From NCBI RefSeq assembly GCF_008629685.1, contig NZ_VWSF01000025.1, forward strand, positions 28,733 through 92,732: 64,000 nucleotides of DNA. Direction: 5' to 3'. The DNA comes from Adhaeribacter rhizoryzae. Its GTDB lineage: Bacteria > Bacteroidota > Bacteroidia > Cytophagales > Hymenobacteraceae. Position 1 is the stretch's first letter. The number at the start of each line of letters is the position of its first letter. A program made the translations under genes and the position numbers. Shown here in pieces: positions 54,443 through 63,574 of the stretch. The notes beneath the pieces were generated by a model. The model was not told the origin of the DNA, made no database searches, and saw only the letters and a program-made list of their open reading frames with translations.

Positions 54443-54967
54443 ATGACGGAATATATTTTTGACTTGCTGAAATTAATTTTACCGGCTGCACTGGTTTTAT
54501 ACGGAATGTATTCTTTGGTAAATAATTATTTAACAAAAGAATACCAGAAACGCATACTGGAGCTGCGGATGAAAAACTCGGAAGTGGTGTTGCCCATTCG
54601 GCTGCAAGCTTACGAGCGGGTTTGTTTGTTACTCGAACGCATCACGCCCAGTAATTTATTGGTGCGGGTAAGCAGTGCCGGCCAGTCGGCCGCCGAATAC
54701 CAGCGGGTATTATTAGCCGAAATCCGCGAAGAATTTAACCACAATGTATCGCAGCAAATGTACATGAGCGACCAAGCCTGGCAAATGGTAAAACGCTCGA
54801 AAGAAGAGGTGGTAACGCTCATAAACCGGGTGTACCACGAACTGCCCGAAAATGCCAAAGGCACCGATTTAGCTAAACGCGTACTGGAAAATATTCTGGC
54901 CACCGAAAAAGAGCCTACCGGTTCCGCCATTAGCTTCCTGAAACAGGAAATTAACCAGGTTTTTTAA
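54443..54967 (+). CDS. Membrane-anchored protein of unknown function
   Basis: A 174-residue protein with one N-terminal membrane helix (about residues 9-27) and a helical cytoplasmic domain (LRMKNSEVVLPIRLQAYERVCLLLERITPSNLLVR). This looks like the conserved Bacteroidota family of short membrane-anchored proteins next to methionine aminopeptidase-type genes, but I cannot name it. A second small membrane gene follows at 54998. Confidence 0.7.
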   Translation: MTEYIFDLLKLILPAALVLYGMYSLVNNYLTKEYQKRILELRMKNSEVVLPIRLQAYERVCLLLERITPSNLLVRVSSAGQSAAEYQRVLLAEIREEFNHNVSQQMYMSDQAWQMVKRSKEEVVTLINRVYHELPENAKGTDLAKRVLENILATEKEPTGSAISFLKQEINQVF

Positions 54968-54997
54968 CCTAAGAGTTGTATGGCATTGATGAACTGA

Positions 54998-55102
54998 ATG
55001 AAAGAATTATTGAAAGTATTTGGGATCTTAGCTATTGTAATCCTTCTTATTGGTATAATATTCTTTTTATTTATAATTAGTGAGCTAGTGGATTCATTTT
55101 AA
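54998..55102 (+). CDS. 34-residue single-span membrane protein
   Basis: The frame encodes a short basic start (MKELLKV), one hydrophobic helix (about residues 9-28) and the acidic tail SELVDSF. It is below the size of routine gene calls. It begins 31 bp after the 174-residue membrane gene and may be co-transcribed. A small membrane protein of this shape is plausible, but expression is untested. Confidence 0.4.
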   Translation: MKELLKVFGILAIVILLIGIIFFLFIISELVDSF

Positions 55103-55303
55103 ATAAATCAAATTAAAATATATCTACAGCATCGGGTAAAAGGATTTTTAGCTAGGAATCAGAATTTTTAAAGCCAAAGTAACCATCTAACAGATAGATT
55201 ACATTGTTGCCTTAGTTTACTGAAAATTAAACAAAATGAGTAGACAACGGCCTCGCCCGTTGTTTAGCAGAGACTAAAGCCAATATCTACACTTAAAAGA
55301 AAG

Positions 55304-56068
55304 ATGTCTATAACCAAACAAGAGGAACTCGACGGCATGATGCGGGTTAGCCAGGCCGTTGCTACTACCCTTAAAGAAATGCGCAACCATGCCCGGCCCG
55401 GTATTACCACAAAAGAACTCGACGATTTTGGCGGAGCAATCCTGAACAGTTTAGGCGCAAAATCGGCTCTCCGGCTAACTTATAATTTCCCGGGCTGGAC
55501 CTGCATTAGCACAAACCAGGAGGTGGCCCACGGCATTCCGGTGCCGCATAAAATATTGCAGGAAGGCGATCTGGTAAATATTGATGTATCGGCGGAGTTA
55601 GATGGTTTCTGGTCGGATAACGGCGGCTCTTTTGTAATGGGCCAGGATTTGCACCAACACCAACCCCTGGTCGAAACTTCCAAAAAAATTCTGCAGAAAG
55701 CTATTCAAAATATTAAAGGTGGTGTGCGGGTAGCCGAAATTGGGCGGCTCATTGAAACCGAGGCGAAAAAAGCCGGTTACAAGGTAATAAAAAACTTAAC
55801 CGGCCACGGCATTGGCCGCAGTCTGCACGAAGAACCCCACGAAATTGCCAATTATTACGATAAATATAACCCAACCAGATTCCGGAAAAACTCGGTGGTA
55901 GCCATCGAAACATTTATTTCTACAGCTTCAACCAATGCTAATACGCTACCAGACGGCTGGACACTCATCGGCAACAAAGGCGGTTACGTTGCCCAGCACG
56001 AACATACCATTGTGGTAACCGATGACAAACCCATTATTTTAACCCACATGAACGAAATATGGGGTTGA
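55304..56068 (+). CDS. map: Methionine aminopeptidase, type I
   Basis: A 254-residue cytoplasmic enzyme that removes the initiator methionine. The five metal ligands are present: Asp and Asp in NIDVSAELDGFWSDNGG, His in GHGIGRSLHE, Glu in VAIETFIS and Glu in QHEHTIVV. It is complete and at family length. The neighbours are small membrane proteins, so no operon context is clear. Confidence 0.95.
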   Translation: MSITKQEELDGMMRVSQAVATTLKEMRNHARPGITTKELDDFGGAILNSLGAKSALRLTYNFPGWTCISTNQEVAHGIPVPHKILQEGDLVNIDVSAELDGFWSDNGGSFVMGQDLHQHQPLVETSKKILQKAIQNIKGGVRVAEIGRLIETEAKKAGYKVIKNLTGHGIGRSLHEEPHEIANYYDKYNPTRFRKNSVVAIETFISTASTNANTLPDGWTLIGNKGGYVAQHEHTIVVTDDKPIILTHMNEIWG

Positions 56069-56121
56069 GGTGAACTATATTAGTCGTATGCATTATCTGT
56101 TAAAATTAAAGGATAATAAAG

Positions 56122-56538
56122 TTGAACATTGCAACTACGAGTATTAAGCATAAAATAATCCGCAACTGGATTTTTATCCATTTTTGTGGGCAAATGATTG
56201 GACAATGGAGTAAAAAGCAAGTTCCAGACGCAATAATTAATATACTAATTTCAAATATTATCTTATCTACGTTAGGAATACCCGTATTAATTTATTTGTT
56301 AATTGGGCTAAAATCGCCTGTATGGGGAACCTTAGTGGTAGTTATATATTGTATTTTGCTCACCATTTTTCTAAAAAAACCTTTGGCAAATATTATTAAT
56401 ATCCCAGAATTAAAATTGACATATCAACAAACTTCGAGGCAACAAAGAATATTTAATTTCATTTTGTCGATTCTTACAATTCCCTTTTCATTATTAATCT
56501 CAATTTTATTCTTTAGATTATTAGGAATATTTTTTTAG
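56122..56538 (+). CDS. Small polytopic membrane protein, TTG start
   Basis: A 138-residue protein with three hydrophobic segments (about residues 40-62, 66-85 and 112-136). The frame begins at a TTG; the first ATG is at 56194 (residue 25), which would keep all helices. The gene is AT-rich, and I do not recognise a family. Confidence 0.5.
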   Translation: MNIATTSIKHKIIRNWIFIHFCGQMIGQWSKKQVPDAIINILISNIILSTLGIPVLIYLLIGLKSPVWGTLVVVIYCILLTIFLKKPLANIINIPELKLTYQQTSRQQRIFNFILSILTIPFSLLISILFFRLLGIFF

Positions 56539-56735
56539 AAAATAGAATTGCAAAAAACAAACATGGCTTCGCAAGAGCTTATCAAACACGCTGTCATTAG
56601 ATTAAAATATCAGGCTCTTTATAATGTATTGTTAGGCTTTTAATTAATTCTCTATTATCCTTAAATTTAGTCATTACTCATCATAACAGTACTCGGATAT
56701 ATTTTTATCAACCAAAAACCCATTAGCCGCCAACT

Positions 56736-57575
56736 ATGAAATCCATCCTAAATCCCCAGGAATTACTGCAGTTTCAAAATAAAGAAAACCTGGTTCTGAT
56801 TGATGCCCGCACGGGGGCAGATGTTCGGGAGAAATATGAAGCAGAACATTTGGCCGGAGCGCTCTTGGTGGATTTGGAAGTAGAACTTGCGGATAAAAAA
56901 CCGAATGCCGCCGAAGGTGGCCGCCATCCCTTACCCAATATTTCCAGTTTCGCAGAACTATTAGGGCAATTGGGTATTAAACCCGAAAGCCATGTAGTGG
57001 TGTACGACGATAAAAGTGGCGCTAACGCGGCAGCCCGGTTCTGGTGGATGTTACGGGCCATGGGCCATACGCAGGTACAGGTGCTGGATGGTGAGTACCA
57101 GGCCGCCTTGGTCGCTGGTTTTCCTACTATGTCCGGGGCTGAAGTGCCGGTGCCCGCTTTGCCTTACCCTCAAACCGGCTGGCAATTACCTACGGTAGAT
57201 ATTGAGGAGATAGAGCGCATCCGGCAGGATGCCGATTTTATGGTAATTGATGTGCGGGAAGCAGACCGGTACCGCGGCGAACGGGAGCCAATTGATTTAA
57301 TTGCCGGTCATATTCCGGGCGCGGTAAATATTCCTTTTGCCTCTAACCTGGACCTAAAGGGCTTCTTCTTAACGCCGGAAGAACTAAAAGCCAAATATAC
57401 GGCAGCTTTGGAAAACCGGAAACCGGAGAATGTGGCAGTGCATTGTGGCTCCGGCGTTACGGCTTGCCATACCTTACTAGCAATGGATTACGCTGGCCTG
57501 GAAATCCCGAAGCTGTACGTTGGTTCCTGGAGCGAATGGTCGCGCAATGAAAGGCCAATGGCCACCAAAGAATAA
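56736..57575 (+). CDS. Two-domain sulfurtransferase, mercaptopyruvate type
   Basis: A 279-residue tandem rhodanese. The N-terminal domain (about 8-135) has an inactive loop (DKSGANAARFWW, no Cys). The C-terminal domain (about 155-275) has the catalytic loop HCGSGVTA (Cys237). CGSGVTA is the loop of 3-mercaptopyruvate sulfurtransferases; thiosulfate types carry CRxGxT. It probably handles cysteine sulfur or persulfide in the cytoplasm. It is monocistronic. Confidence 0.9.
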   Translation: MKSILNPQELLQFQNKENLVLIDARTGADVREKYEAEHLAGALLVDLEVELADKKPNAAEGGRHPLPNISSFAELLGQLGIKPESHVVVYDDKSGANAAARFWWMLRAMGHTQVQVLDGEYQAALVAGFPTMSGAEVPVPALPYPQTGWQLPTVDIEEIERIRQDADFMVIDVREADRYRGEREPIDLIAGHIPGAVNIPFASNLDLKGFFLTPEELKAKYTAALENRKPENVAVHCGSGVTACHTLLAMDYAGLEIPKLYVGSWSEWSRNERPMATKE

Positions 57576-57643
57576 ATATTCCGCCGGAAATTAGCTGCCG
57601 CAGTTTATTCCTATTTGTTAAACCAATACAAAACCTGGCCCGG

Positions 57644-59503
57644 ATGAAAGCTTACAAAATATTGGTTGGGTTATTCATCTGGCTGATTTTTACCTTTTTG
57701 CCGGAAAGTAGCTGGGCGCAGCGTATCATGGAAAACCTGGGGCGAGGCTTAGTAGCCATAAACCAGGGTGGGGGCAAGGTATTCGTGAGCTGGCGGATGC
57801 TGGGCAATGACCCGGAAAATATTGCCTTTAATTTATACCGGAAATCCGGGAGCAAACCGCCAACTAAACTAAACAAACCGCCACTGAGCCAAAGCACTAA
57901 TTTTGTAGATACTAATGCTGATCTAAAATTCGCCAATGAATATTTTGTAAAACCAATTTTGCAAGGTAAAGAACAAGCGGCCAGTACTTCCTTTACGCTG
58001 CCCGCCCAAGCTCCGGTGCAGCAATATTTTTCCATTCCACTAAAAACACCAACGGGTTACACCCCCAACGATGCTTCCGTCGGCGACCTGGATGGCGACG
58101 GCGAATACGAAATAATATTGCACCAAACCGGCCGCAGCCGCGATACGCCCGCCAACGGCTTTACCGACGAGCCCATTTTCCAGGCTTATAAACTAAACGG
58201 TACGCTGATCTGGGAAATAAATCTGGGTAAAAATATTCGGGAAGGGGCCCATTACACCCAGTTTATTGTGGTTGATATGGACGGCGATGGCCGTGCCGAA
58301 TTCGCTTGCAAAACCGCCGATGGCACCAAAGACGGCAAAGGCAAAATTATTGGGGATGCTGCCGCCGACTGGCGCGACCAAAACGGCAAAATATTAAAAG
58401 GCCCGGAATATTTTACAGTGTTCAGCGGGCAAACCGGCGAAGCCCTGGCTACTACCAACTATATTCCGGAGCGCGGCGATTTAGGCGGCTGGGGCGGCGT
58501 AGGTGGCAATGGCGGCAACGATAATACCGGCAACCGGGTTGATAGGTTTGTGGCCGGTGCAGCTTACCTCGATGGCCAATTACCCAGTGTGCTCATGTGC
58601 CGGGGCTATTATGGCCGTTCGGTAATAGCCGCCTGGGATTACCGCAACGGGCAGTTAACGTCCAGGTGGGTATTCGATTCACAAAACCGCGAAAATCCTT
58701 ATTCCGGCATGGGCAACCACGGCCTAAGCATTGCCGATGTAGACCACGACGGCAAAGACGAAATTATTTACGGCGCGATGGTAGTAGATGACAATGGTCA
58801 GGGTTTATTTACTACCCGCCTCCGCCACGGTGATGCCCTGCACGTAACCGATTTAGACCTCAGCCGGCCTGGCTTGGAAGTATTTGGCATCCACGAAAAC
58901 GAAACCAATGCCGCCGGACCCGGCGCAGCGTTGTACGATGCCCGCACCGGTGAAATATTGTGGCGCGGCCACGAAGGCAAAGACGTAGGCCGGGGCGTTG
59001 CCGCCGATATTGACTCGGCTAATCCGGGTGCCGAAATGTGGTTTTCCGGTTCGGATGGTTTGCTCAACTTAAAAGGTGAAAAAATCGGGGAAAATCCACC
59101 TTCTACTAATTTCGTGATTTGGTGGGACGGCGACCTGACCCGAGAACTGCTGGACGGTCACCACATCGACAAATACCAAGCCGGACGATTATTTACCGCA
59201 GAAGGCTGCACCTCGAATAACGGCTCTAAAGCAACCCCGGTGCTAAGCGCCGATATTTTGGGTGATTGGCGGGAAGAAGTAATATTCCGGACCACCAATA
59301 ACCAGGAACTGCGTATTTTTACCACTACTATTCCCACGGAGCACCGGCTGCCCACCCTGATGCACGAGCCGCAATACCGCCTGGCCATTGCCTGGCAAAA
59401 TGTAGCTTACAACCAACCGCCGCATCCGAGTTTTTATTTAGGCAATGGTACCAAAAATATTAAATGGCCGCCAATTATAATTAAGCTTGTTAGGTCAAAA
59501 TAA
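57644..59503 (+). CDS. Rhamnogalacturonan lyase, PL11 family
   Basis: A 619-residue secreted lyase (signal peptide about 1-25, SSWAQ). It opens with the family stretch MENLGRGLVAINQGGGKVFVSWRML and has the metal-rich beta-propeller pattern, with repeated DGDGE/DGDGR loops (SVGDLDGDGEYE, VVDMDGDGRAEF). The SYYG/FRTTNNQELRIF region near the end fits PL11. It cleaves the rhamnogalacturonan I backbone by beta-elimination and leaves unsaturated galacturonate ends, which the GH105 gene at 62111 can remove. Two CE12 esterase genes follow. Confidence 0.93.
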   Translation: MKAYKILVGLFIWLIFTFLPESSWAQRIMENLGRGLVAINQGGGKVFVSWRMLGNDPENIAFNLYRKSGSKPPTKLNKPPLSQSTNFVDTNADLKFANEYFVKPILQGKEQAASTSFTLPAQAPVQQYFSIPLKTPTGYTPNDASVGDLDGDGEYEIILHQTGRSRDTPANGFTDEPIFQAYKLNGTLIWEINLGKNIREGAHYTQFIVVDMDGDGRAEFACKTADGTKDGKGKIIGDAAADWRDQNGKILKGPEYFTVFSGQTGEALATTNYIPERGDLGGWGGVGGNGGNDNTGNRVDRFVAGAAYLDGQLPSVLMCRGYYGRSVIAAWDYRNGQLTSRWVFDSQNRENPYSGMGNHGLSIADVDHDGKDEIIYGAMVVDDNGQGLFTTRLRHGDALHVTDLDLSRPGLEVFGIHENETNAAGPGAALYDARTGEILWRGHEGKDVGRGVAADIDSANPGAEMWFSGSDGLLNLKGEKIGENPPSTNFVIWWDGDLTRELLDGHHIDKYQAGRLFTAEGCTSNNGSKATPVLSADILGDWREEVIFRTTNNQELRIFTTTIPTEHRLPTLMHEPQYRLAIAWQNVAYNQPPHPSFYLGNGTKNIKWPPIIIKLVRSK

Positions 59504-59511
59504 AATTAATT

Positions 59512-60309
59512 ATGTTAAGTAGTAAAACTTTCAAATTTTTGCTGCTGGGTGTTTTGCTGTTGGGTGGATGCCTCGCGGGTAAAACGCCAGCGTTAAAACC
59601 AACTTTGTATATTATCGGCGATTCTACCGTCCGGAACACCAATGCCGGTTACGGCGGGTGGGGGTGTTATATGGCCGAGCTTTTTGATACTACCCGCCTA
59701 AACGTGAGCAACCAGGCTATGGCGGGCCGCAGCACCCGCACTTTTATAAAAGAAGGCCGCTGGGATAAAGTACTTTCCACGCTAAAACCCGGCGATTTTG
59801 TAATGATGCAGTTTGGCCACAACGAAGGTAGCCAACCCGATACCACCAAAGCTGGTTACCGCGGCGTTTTGCGGGGTATTGGCGAAGAAACCAAAGAACT
59901 TACCTGGCCCAACGGTACCCAGGAAACCGTGCATACTTACGGTTGGTATTTGCGTAAATTTATAAACGAAGCCAAAGCCAAATGCGCAACGCCCATTATT
60001 ATTTCGATGATTCCGCGCAACCAATGGCAGGAGGGTAAAGTGCTGCGAGCCAGCGACACCTTTGGCAAATGGGCCGCCGAAGTAGCTCAAGCCGAAAGCG
60101 TTTACTTCATAGACCTGAATAATATTACCGCGGATAAGTACGACAAAATGGGCCCTGAAAAAGTAAAGGCATATTTCCCCGGCGACCACACCCACACCAA
60201 CCCGGCGGGAGCCCGCGAAAATGCCGCCTCGGTGGTGGAAGGCTTAAAGCAACATAAAAAAATAGCCTTAAATAAATATCTGGTTCCAAAACATAAGTAT
60301 GAAGATTGA
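59512..60309 (+). CDS. Rhamnogalacturonan acetylesterase (CE12, SGNH), lipoprotein
   Basis: A 265-residue esterase with lipobox LLGGC (Cys20). The catalytic Ser is in GDSTV (36-40), Gly and Asn blocks are in NQAMAGRSTRTF and QFGHNEGS, and the Asp/His pair is in GDHTHTNPAGA. It removes acetyl groups from galacturonate residues of rhamnogalacturonan, needed before lyase attack. It lies 8 bp after the PL11 gene. A paralogue follows at 60544. Confidence 0.93.
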   Translation: MLSSKTFKFLLLGVLLLGGCLAGKTPALKPTLYIIGDSTVRNTNAGYGGWGCYMAELFDTTRLNVSNQAMAGRSTRTFIKEGRWDKVLSTLKPGDFVMMQFGHNEGSQPDTTKAGYRGVLRGIGEETKELTWPNGTQETVHTYGWYLRKFINEAKAKCATPIIISMIPRNQWQEGKVLRASDTFGKWAAEVAQAESVYFIDLNNITADKYDKMGPEKVKAYFPGDHTHTNPAGARENAASVVEGLKQHKKIALNKYLVPKHKYED

Positions 60310-60325
60310 TTATTTTAATTCTCCC

Positions 60326-60472
60326 GCTGGCGCGAGCGTCCCGCTCGTGTCTTCATTCCTGCGGCCTCTGGCCGCTACAAACAGGTTAAAAAAAATCGCA
60401 TTAGCTAATTATCTACAATGGATTGGCCGGAGGCCTTGAGATGATGGGCACGAGCGGGACGCTCGCGCCAGC
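60326..60472. repeat. Inverted pair of GCGAGCG repeats between the esterase genes
   Basis: Two 24-bp arms (60326-60349 and 60449-60472) are exact complements, with inner GCGGCC/GGCCGC palindromes. The unit is the one seen singly at 40845 and 44461. Confidence 0.8.
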
Positions 60473-60543
60473 AAAGGGGCAGCAAAAGCAAAATGTAATT
60501 AATTTTTTATCATCTATATTGCCCCTAAAAAGTAAAAGCAGTT

Positions 60544-61410
60544 ATGAAATCGAATATTAGGGAAGCGCAGAATTGCAATAAATTAACCCAATTAAAATAT
60601 TGGCCGGTTTTGTTTTGCGCTATAATGGTAATTGTTTCGGCCTGTAAGCAACCAAACCAAGCCAGTCAAAAACCTACTTTATTTCTCATCGGCGACTCTA
60701 CGGTTAAAAACGGCAAAGGCAAAGGCGATGGCGGCTTGTGGGGTTGGGGTAATTTTTTGCCTGCTTATTTCGATACTACAAAAATAGTGGTGCGGAATAA
60801 TGCGTTTGGTGGTACCAGCAGCCGCACCTTTCGGACGATGGGTTTGTGGGACAAAGTGCTCGTAAATATTAAACCCGGCGATTTTGTAATGATGCAGTTT
60901 GGGCATAACGATAGCAGCCCGGTAAACGATACCTTGCGGGCCCGCGGTACCATTAAAAGCAACGGCGACGAATCACAAGAAATAGATAACCTCATCACCA
61001 AAAAGCACGAAACGGTTCATTCTTACGGCTGGTACCTGCGGCAATTTATTTCGGATATTCAGGCTAGGGGCGCCACGGCTATTGTATTGTCGCCGGTGCC
61101 CCGCAACACCTGGAAAGACGGCAAAGCCAACCGCAACGACCAGGACTACGGCAAATGGGCCGCCGAAGCCGCTATACAAAGCGGCGCGTACTTCATAGAT
61201 TTAAACAAAATAATTTCGGACCGGTACGAAGCCGAAGGGGAGGCCAAAGTTAAAGCTGAATATTTTAACACCACCGACCACACGCATACCATCGAAGCGG
61301 GCGCCCGGGTAAATGCCGCATCGGTTATACAAGGGCTAAAAGAACAAAAAAATATTGCGTTAAATAAATACCTGACACCCGCGGCCCGCAAAAAAGGAGC
61401 AAGACTTTAA
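60544..61410 (+). CDS. Second rhamnogalacturonan acetylesterase (CE12)
   Basis: A 288-residue paralogue with lipobox VSAC (Cys34) and GDSTV (50-54). The Gly/Asn blocks are NNAFGGTSSRTF and QFGHNDSS, and the Asp/His motif is DHTHTIEAGA. It differs from the first copy by a longer N-terminus and a 10-residue insert. The two may prefer different acetyl positions or backbone contexts. It is separated from the first by a 234-bp repeat-bearing gap, so it may have its own promoter. Confidence 0.92.
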   Translation: MKSNIREAQNCNKLTQLKYWPVLFCAIMVIVSACKQPNQASQKPTLFLIGDSTVKNGKGKGDGGLWGWGNFLPAYFDTTKIVVRNNAFGGTSSRTFRTMGLWDKVLVNIKPGDFVMMQFGHNDSSPVNDTLRARGTIKSNGDESQEIDNLITKKHETVHSYGWYLRQFISDIQARGATAIVLSPVPRNTWKDGKANRNDQDYGKWAAEAAIQSGAYFIDLNKIISDRYEAEGEAKVKAEYFNTTDHTHTIEAGARVNAASVIQGLKEQKNIALNKYLTPAARKKGARL

Positions 61411-61460
61411 TATTTACACGAGAAAGAAATATTGCTGAAAGGGCATAGATTATATTAGCA

Positions 61461-61496
61461 AAAAAGAAGGGCAACTGTTTAGTTGCCCTTCTTTTT
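61461..61496. terminator. Bidirectional terminator after the second esterase
   Basis: A 16-bp perfect stem (AAAAAGAAGGGCAACT and its complement) with a GTTT loop and T runs on both strands, between convergent genes. Confidence 0.9.
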
Positions 61497-61583
61497 AAGA
61501 TTTAAAATAATACCTAAGTTAAACTATTTATGCGCTCTTAAGAACGGAATTATAAAAAAGTTAAATAGGGTATAGGTATAAAT

Positions 61584-61868
61584 TTATAATTTAAACTTGC
61601 TGGCCGTAAACTCGCCTTTGTACGGGCTTTCGGTATCTTTTACGTTCAAAGCGGTAAATATTTCGTTGCGCAAATTGCCGTTTACTTCGTACATTTTGGT
61701 GTCGTAACGGCGGTTGCTGCCTTTTATTCTTAAAAATACTTCCGAATAGCCCCCTACATTTCTTTTATCGAAAATAGTTTTGCCGATTAGGATTTCGTTG
61801 CTGCCTTTACAATTTTGCTGAATATCTTGCGATAAATCCTCAAAATTATCAAATATTTTTACTGACAT
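61584..61868 (-). CDS. Small protein of unknown function
   Basis: A 94-residue protein, soluble, rich in Asn, Lys and Phe. The start MSVKIFDNFEDL is plausible. The terminator at 61461 serves it from the other side. It is unrelated in look to the polysaccharide genes around it. Confidence 0.5.
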   Translation of the reverse strand: MSVKIFDNFEDLSQDIQQNCKGSNEILIGKTIFDKRNVGGYSEVFLRIKGSNRRYDTKMYEVNGNLRNEIFTALNVKDTESPYKGEFTASKFKL

Positions 61869-62110
61869 TTTTCTGTTGTTTTACAATTCGGGTAAAGGTA
61901 GCGGAAATATTTGACCTTTATTCGGAAAACAACCCGGTCCGGACAACTATATAATTATTAATCGTAGTTAAACCAGGAAAATGTTCGAACATCATTAATT
62001 CTGGTCTTTAGAAATAACCGGCTGGTTAAAATCAGGATAGAACAGGATTGCCGCGTAAGCTTTACCCTTTAATTTTAACCGCATAAATTTAGTAATTACT
62101 GGTTCTAACC

Positions 62111-63256
62111 ATGAAAAATAAGTTTTCCTCACTCCGGCAAATATTACTTTTGAGCCTGGCTATTTTTGGCAGTGTGTCTATTGTTCAGGCCCAGCGATTG
62201 CCCAAAAAAAATCAGGTTTTACAAACCCTGCGGCTCACAAACGATTATTTTATGAAAACCTGGCCCGATCCGGGCAAAGAAATAACCACGAATAAAACGC
62301 GCCCAAGTAACCTCTGGACCCGCGCTGTTTATTACGAAGGATTAATGGCTTTATACGCCGTGGATAAGCAGCAAAAATATATTAATTATGCCGTAGGTTG
62401 GGGCCAGAAGCATAACTGGGGTTTGCGCAATGGCCGCGATACCCGCGACGCCGACGACCAATGCGCCGGCCAGACTTACCTCGATTTATACCTGCTAGAC
62501 CCCAAACCCGAACGCATCCGGGATATTAAATATTCGGTAGATGCCATGGTAAACAGCCCCAAAATAGATGATTGGCACTGGATTGATGCGTTGCAAATGG
62601 CTATGCCGGTATTTGCCCGTTTAGGTAATTTGTACAAAGACAATGCGTACTACGAAAAAATGTATGCCCTGTATAACCACTCTAAAACCGTACAAGGCGG
62701 TAATGGTTTGTACAACCCCGCCGATGCTTTATGGTGGCGCGACAAAGATTTTGTACCGCCCTACAAGGAGCCCAACGGCGAGGATTGTTATTGGTCTAGA
62801 GGCAATGGCTGGGTAGTGGCAGCGCTGGTGCGCGTATTGGATATTATGCCCAAAAATGCGCCGCACCGCGAAGAATACCAGAAAACCTACCTGGAAATGA
62901 TTCATGCCCTGGTACCCATACAACGGCCCGATGGTTACTGGAATGTAAGCCTGCACGACACCACACATTTCGGCGGTAAAGAAGTAAGCGGTACCGCGTT
63001 ATTTATTTACGGTATGGCCTGGGGCGTAAATAATGGTTTGCTCGATGCCAAAATATACAAGCCCATTATTGACAAATCCTGGAATGCCATTGCGAAGGAA
63101 GCGGTACACCCCAACGGTTTTTTAGGTTACGTGCAAGGCACCGGCAAAGAACCCAAAGATGGGCAGCCGGTAACCTACAGCAGCAAACCCGATTTTGAAG
63201 ATTATGGTTTAGGCTGCTTTTTATTAGCCGGCACGGAGCTAATGAAAATGAAGTAA
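62111..63256 (+). CDS. Unsaturated rhamnogalacturonyl hydrolase, GH105
   Basis: A 381-residue (alpha/alpha)6-barrel hydrolase with a signal peptide (about 1-27, IVQAQR). GH105 marks are DADDQCAGQTYLDLYLL (with the catalytic Asp region), SRGNGWVVAALVRVLD and DGYWNVSLHD followed by SGTALFIYGMAWGVNNGLL. It removes the 4,5-unsaturated uronic acid left by the PL11 lyase. Export places it in the periplasm, downstream of the outer enzymes. No SusCD importer belongs to this cluster in the window. Confidence 0.93.
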   Translation: MKNKFSSLRQILLLSLAIFGSVSIVQAQRLPKKNQVLQTLRLTNDYFMKTWPDPGKEITTNKTRPSNLWTRAVYYEGLMALYAVDKQQKYINYAVGWGQKHNWGLRNGRDTRDADDQCAGQTYLDLYLLDPKPERIRDIKYSVDAMVNSPKIDDWHWIDALQMAMPVFARLGNLYKDNAYYEKMYALYNHSKTVQGGNGLYNPADALWWRDKDFVPPYKEPNGEDCYWSRGNGWVVAALVRVLDIMPKNAPHREEYQKTYLEMIHALVPIQRPDGYWNVSLHDTTHFGGKEVSGTALFIYGMAWGVNNGLLDAKIYKPIIDKSWNAIAKEAVHPNGFLGYVQGTGKEPKDGQPVTYSSKPDFEDYGLGCFLLAGTELMKMK

Positions 63257-63574
63257 AGGGTTGGTGAAAGTTTTGTCAGCATAAACAGCCACCCTAATTA
63301 TTTAAATATTAATTATTCCTGGTTAAGGTAGTTAAAGTGGCACGGAAGCGTTCGTGTTATATCAAATCAAATAGTCATTATTCCCTAGGAAGGCTACTCA
63401 GGCAGTTGTCTATTTAGGGTTCTTTGGTATGCTATGGTACTTTTTTGGTCTTTTTAGCTTTCGCTGGGACGGCTTTTCTTCTGGAGTAGCTTAACCCTTC
63501 CGCCCTCCGGGCACCTTCCCTAAATTAGGGCTACGATTAGGACACAAAATGGAGCGGGGAGCTGTTGGGGGTAA
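63257..63574. other. Left flank of the insertion sequence
   Basis: 318 bp between GH105 and the transposase. GCCCTCCGGGC and CCCTAAATTAGGG palindromes lie at about 63500-63527. The inverted repeat that would mark the IS end cannot be fixed without the right end. Confidence 0.4.
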
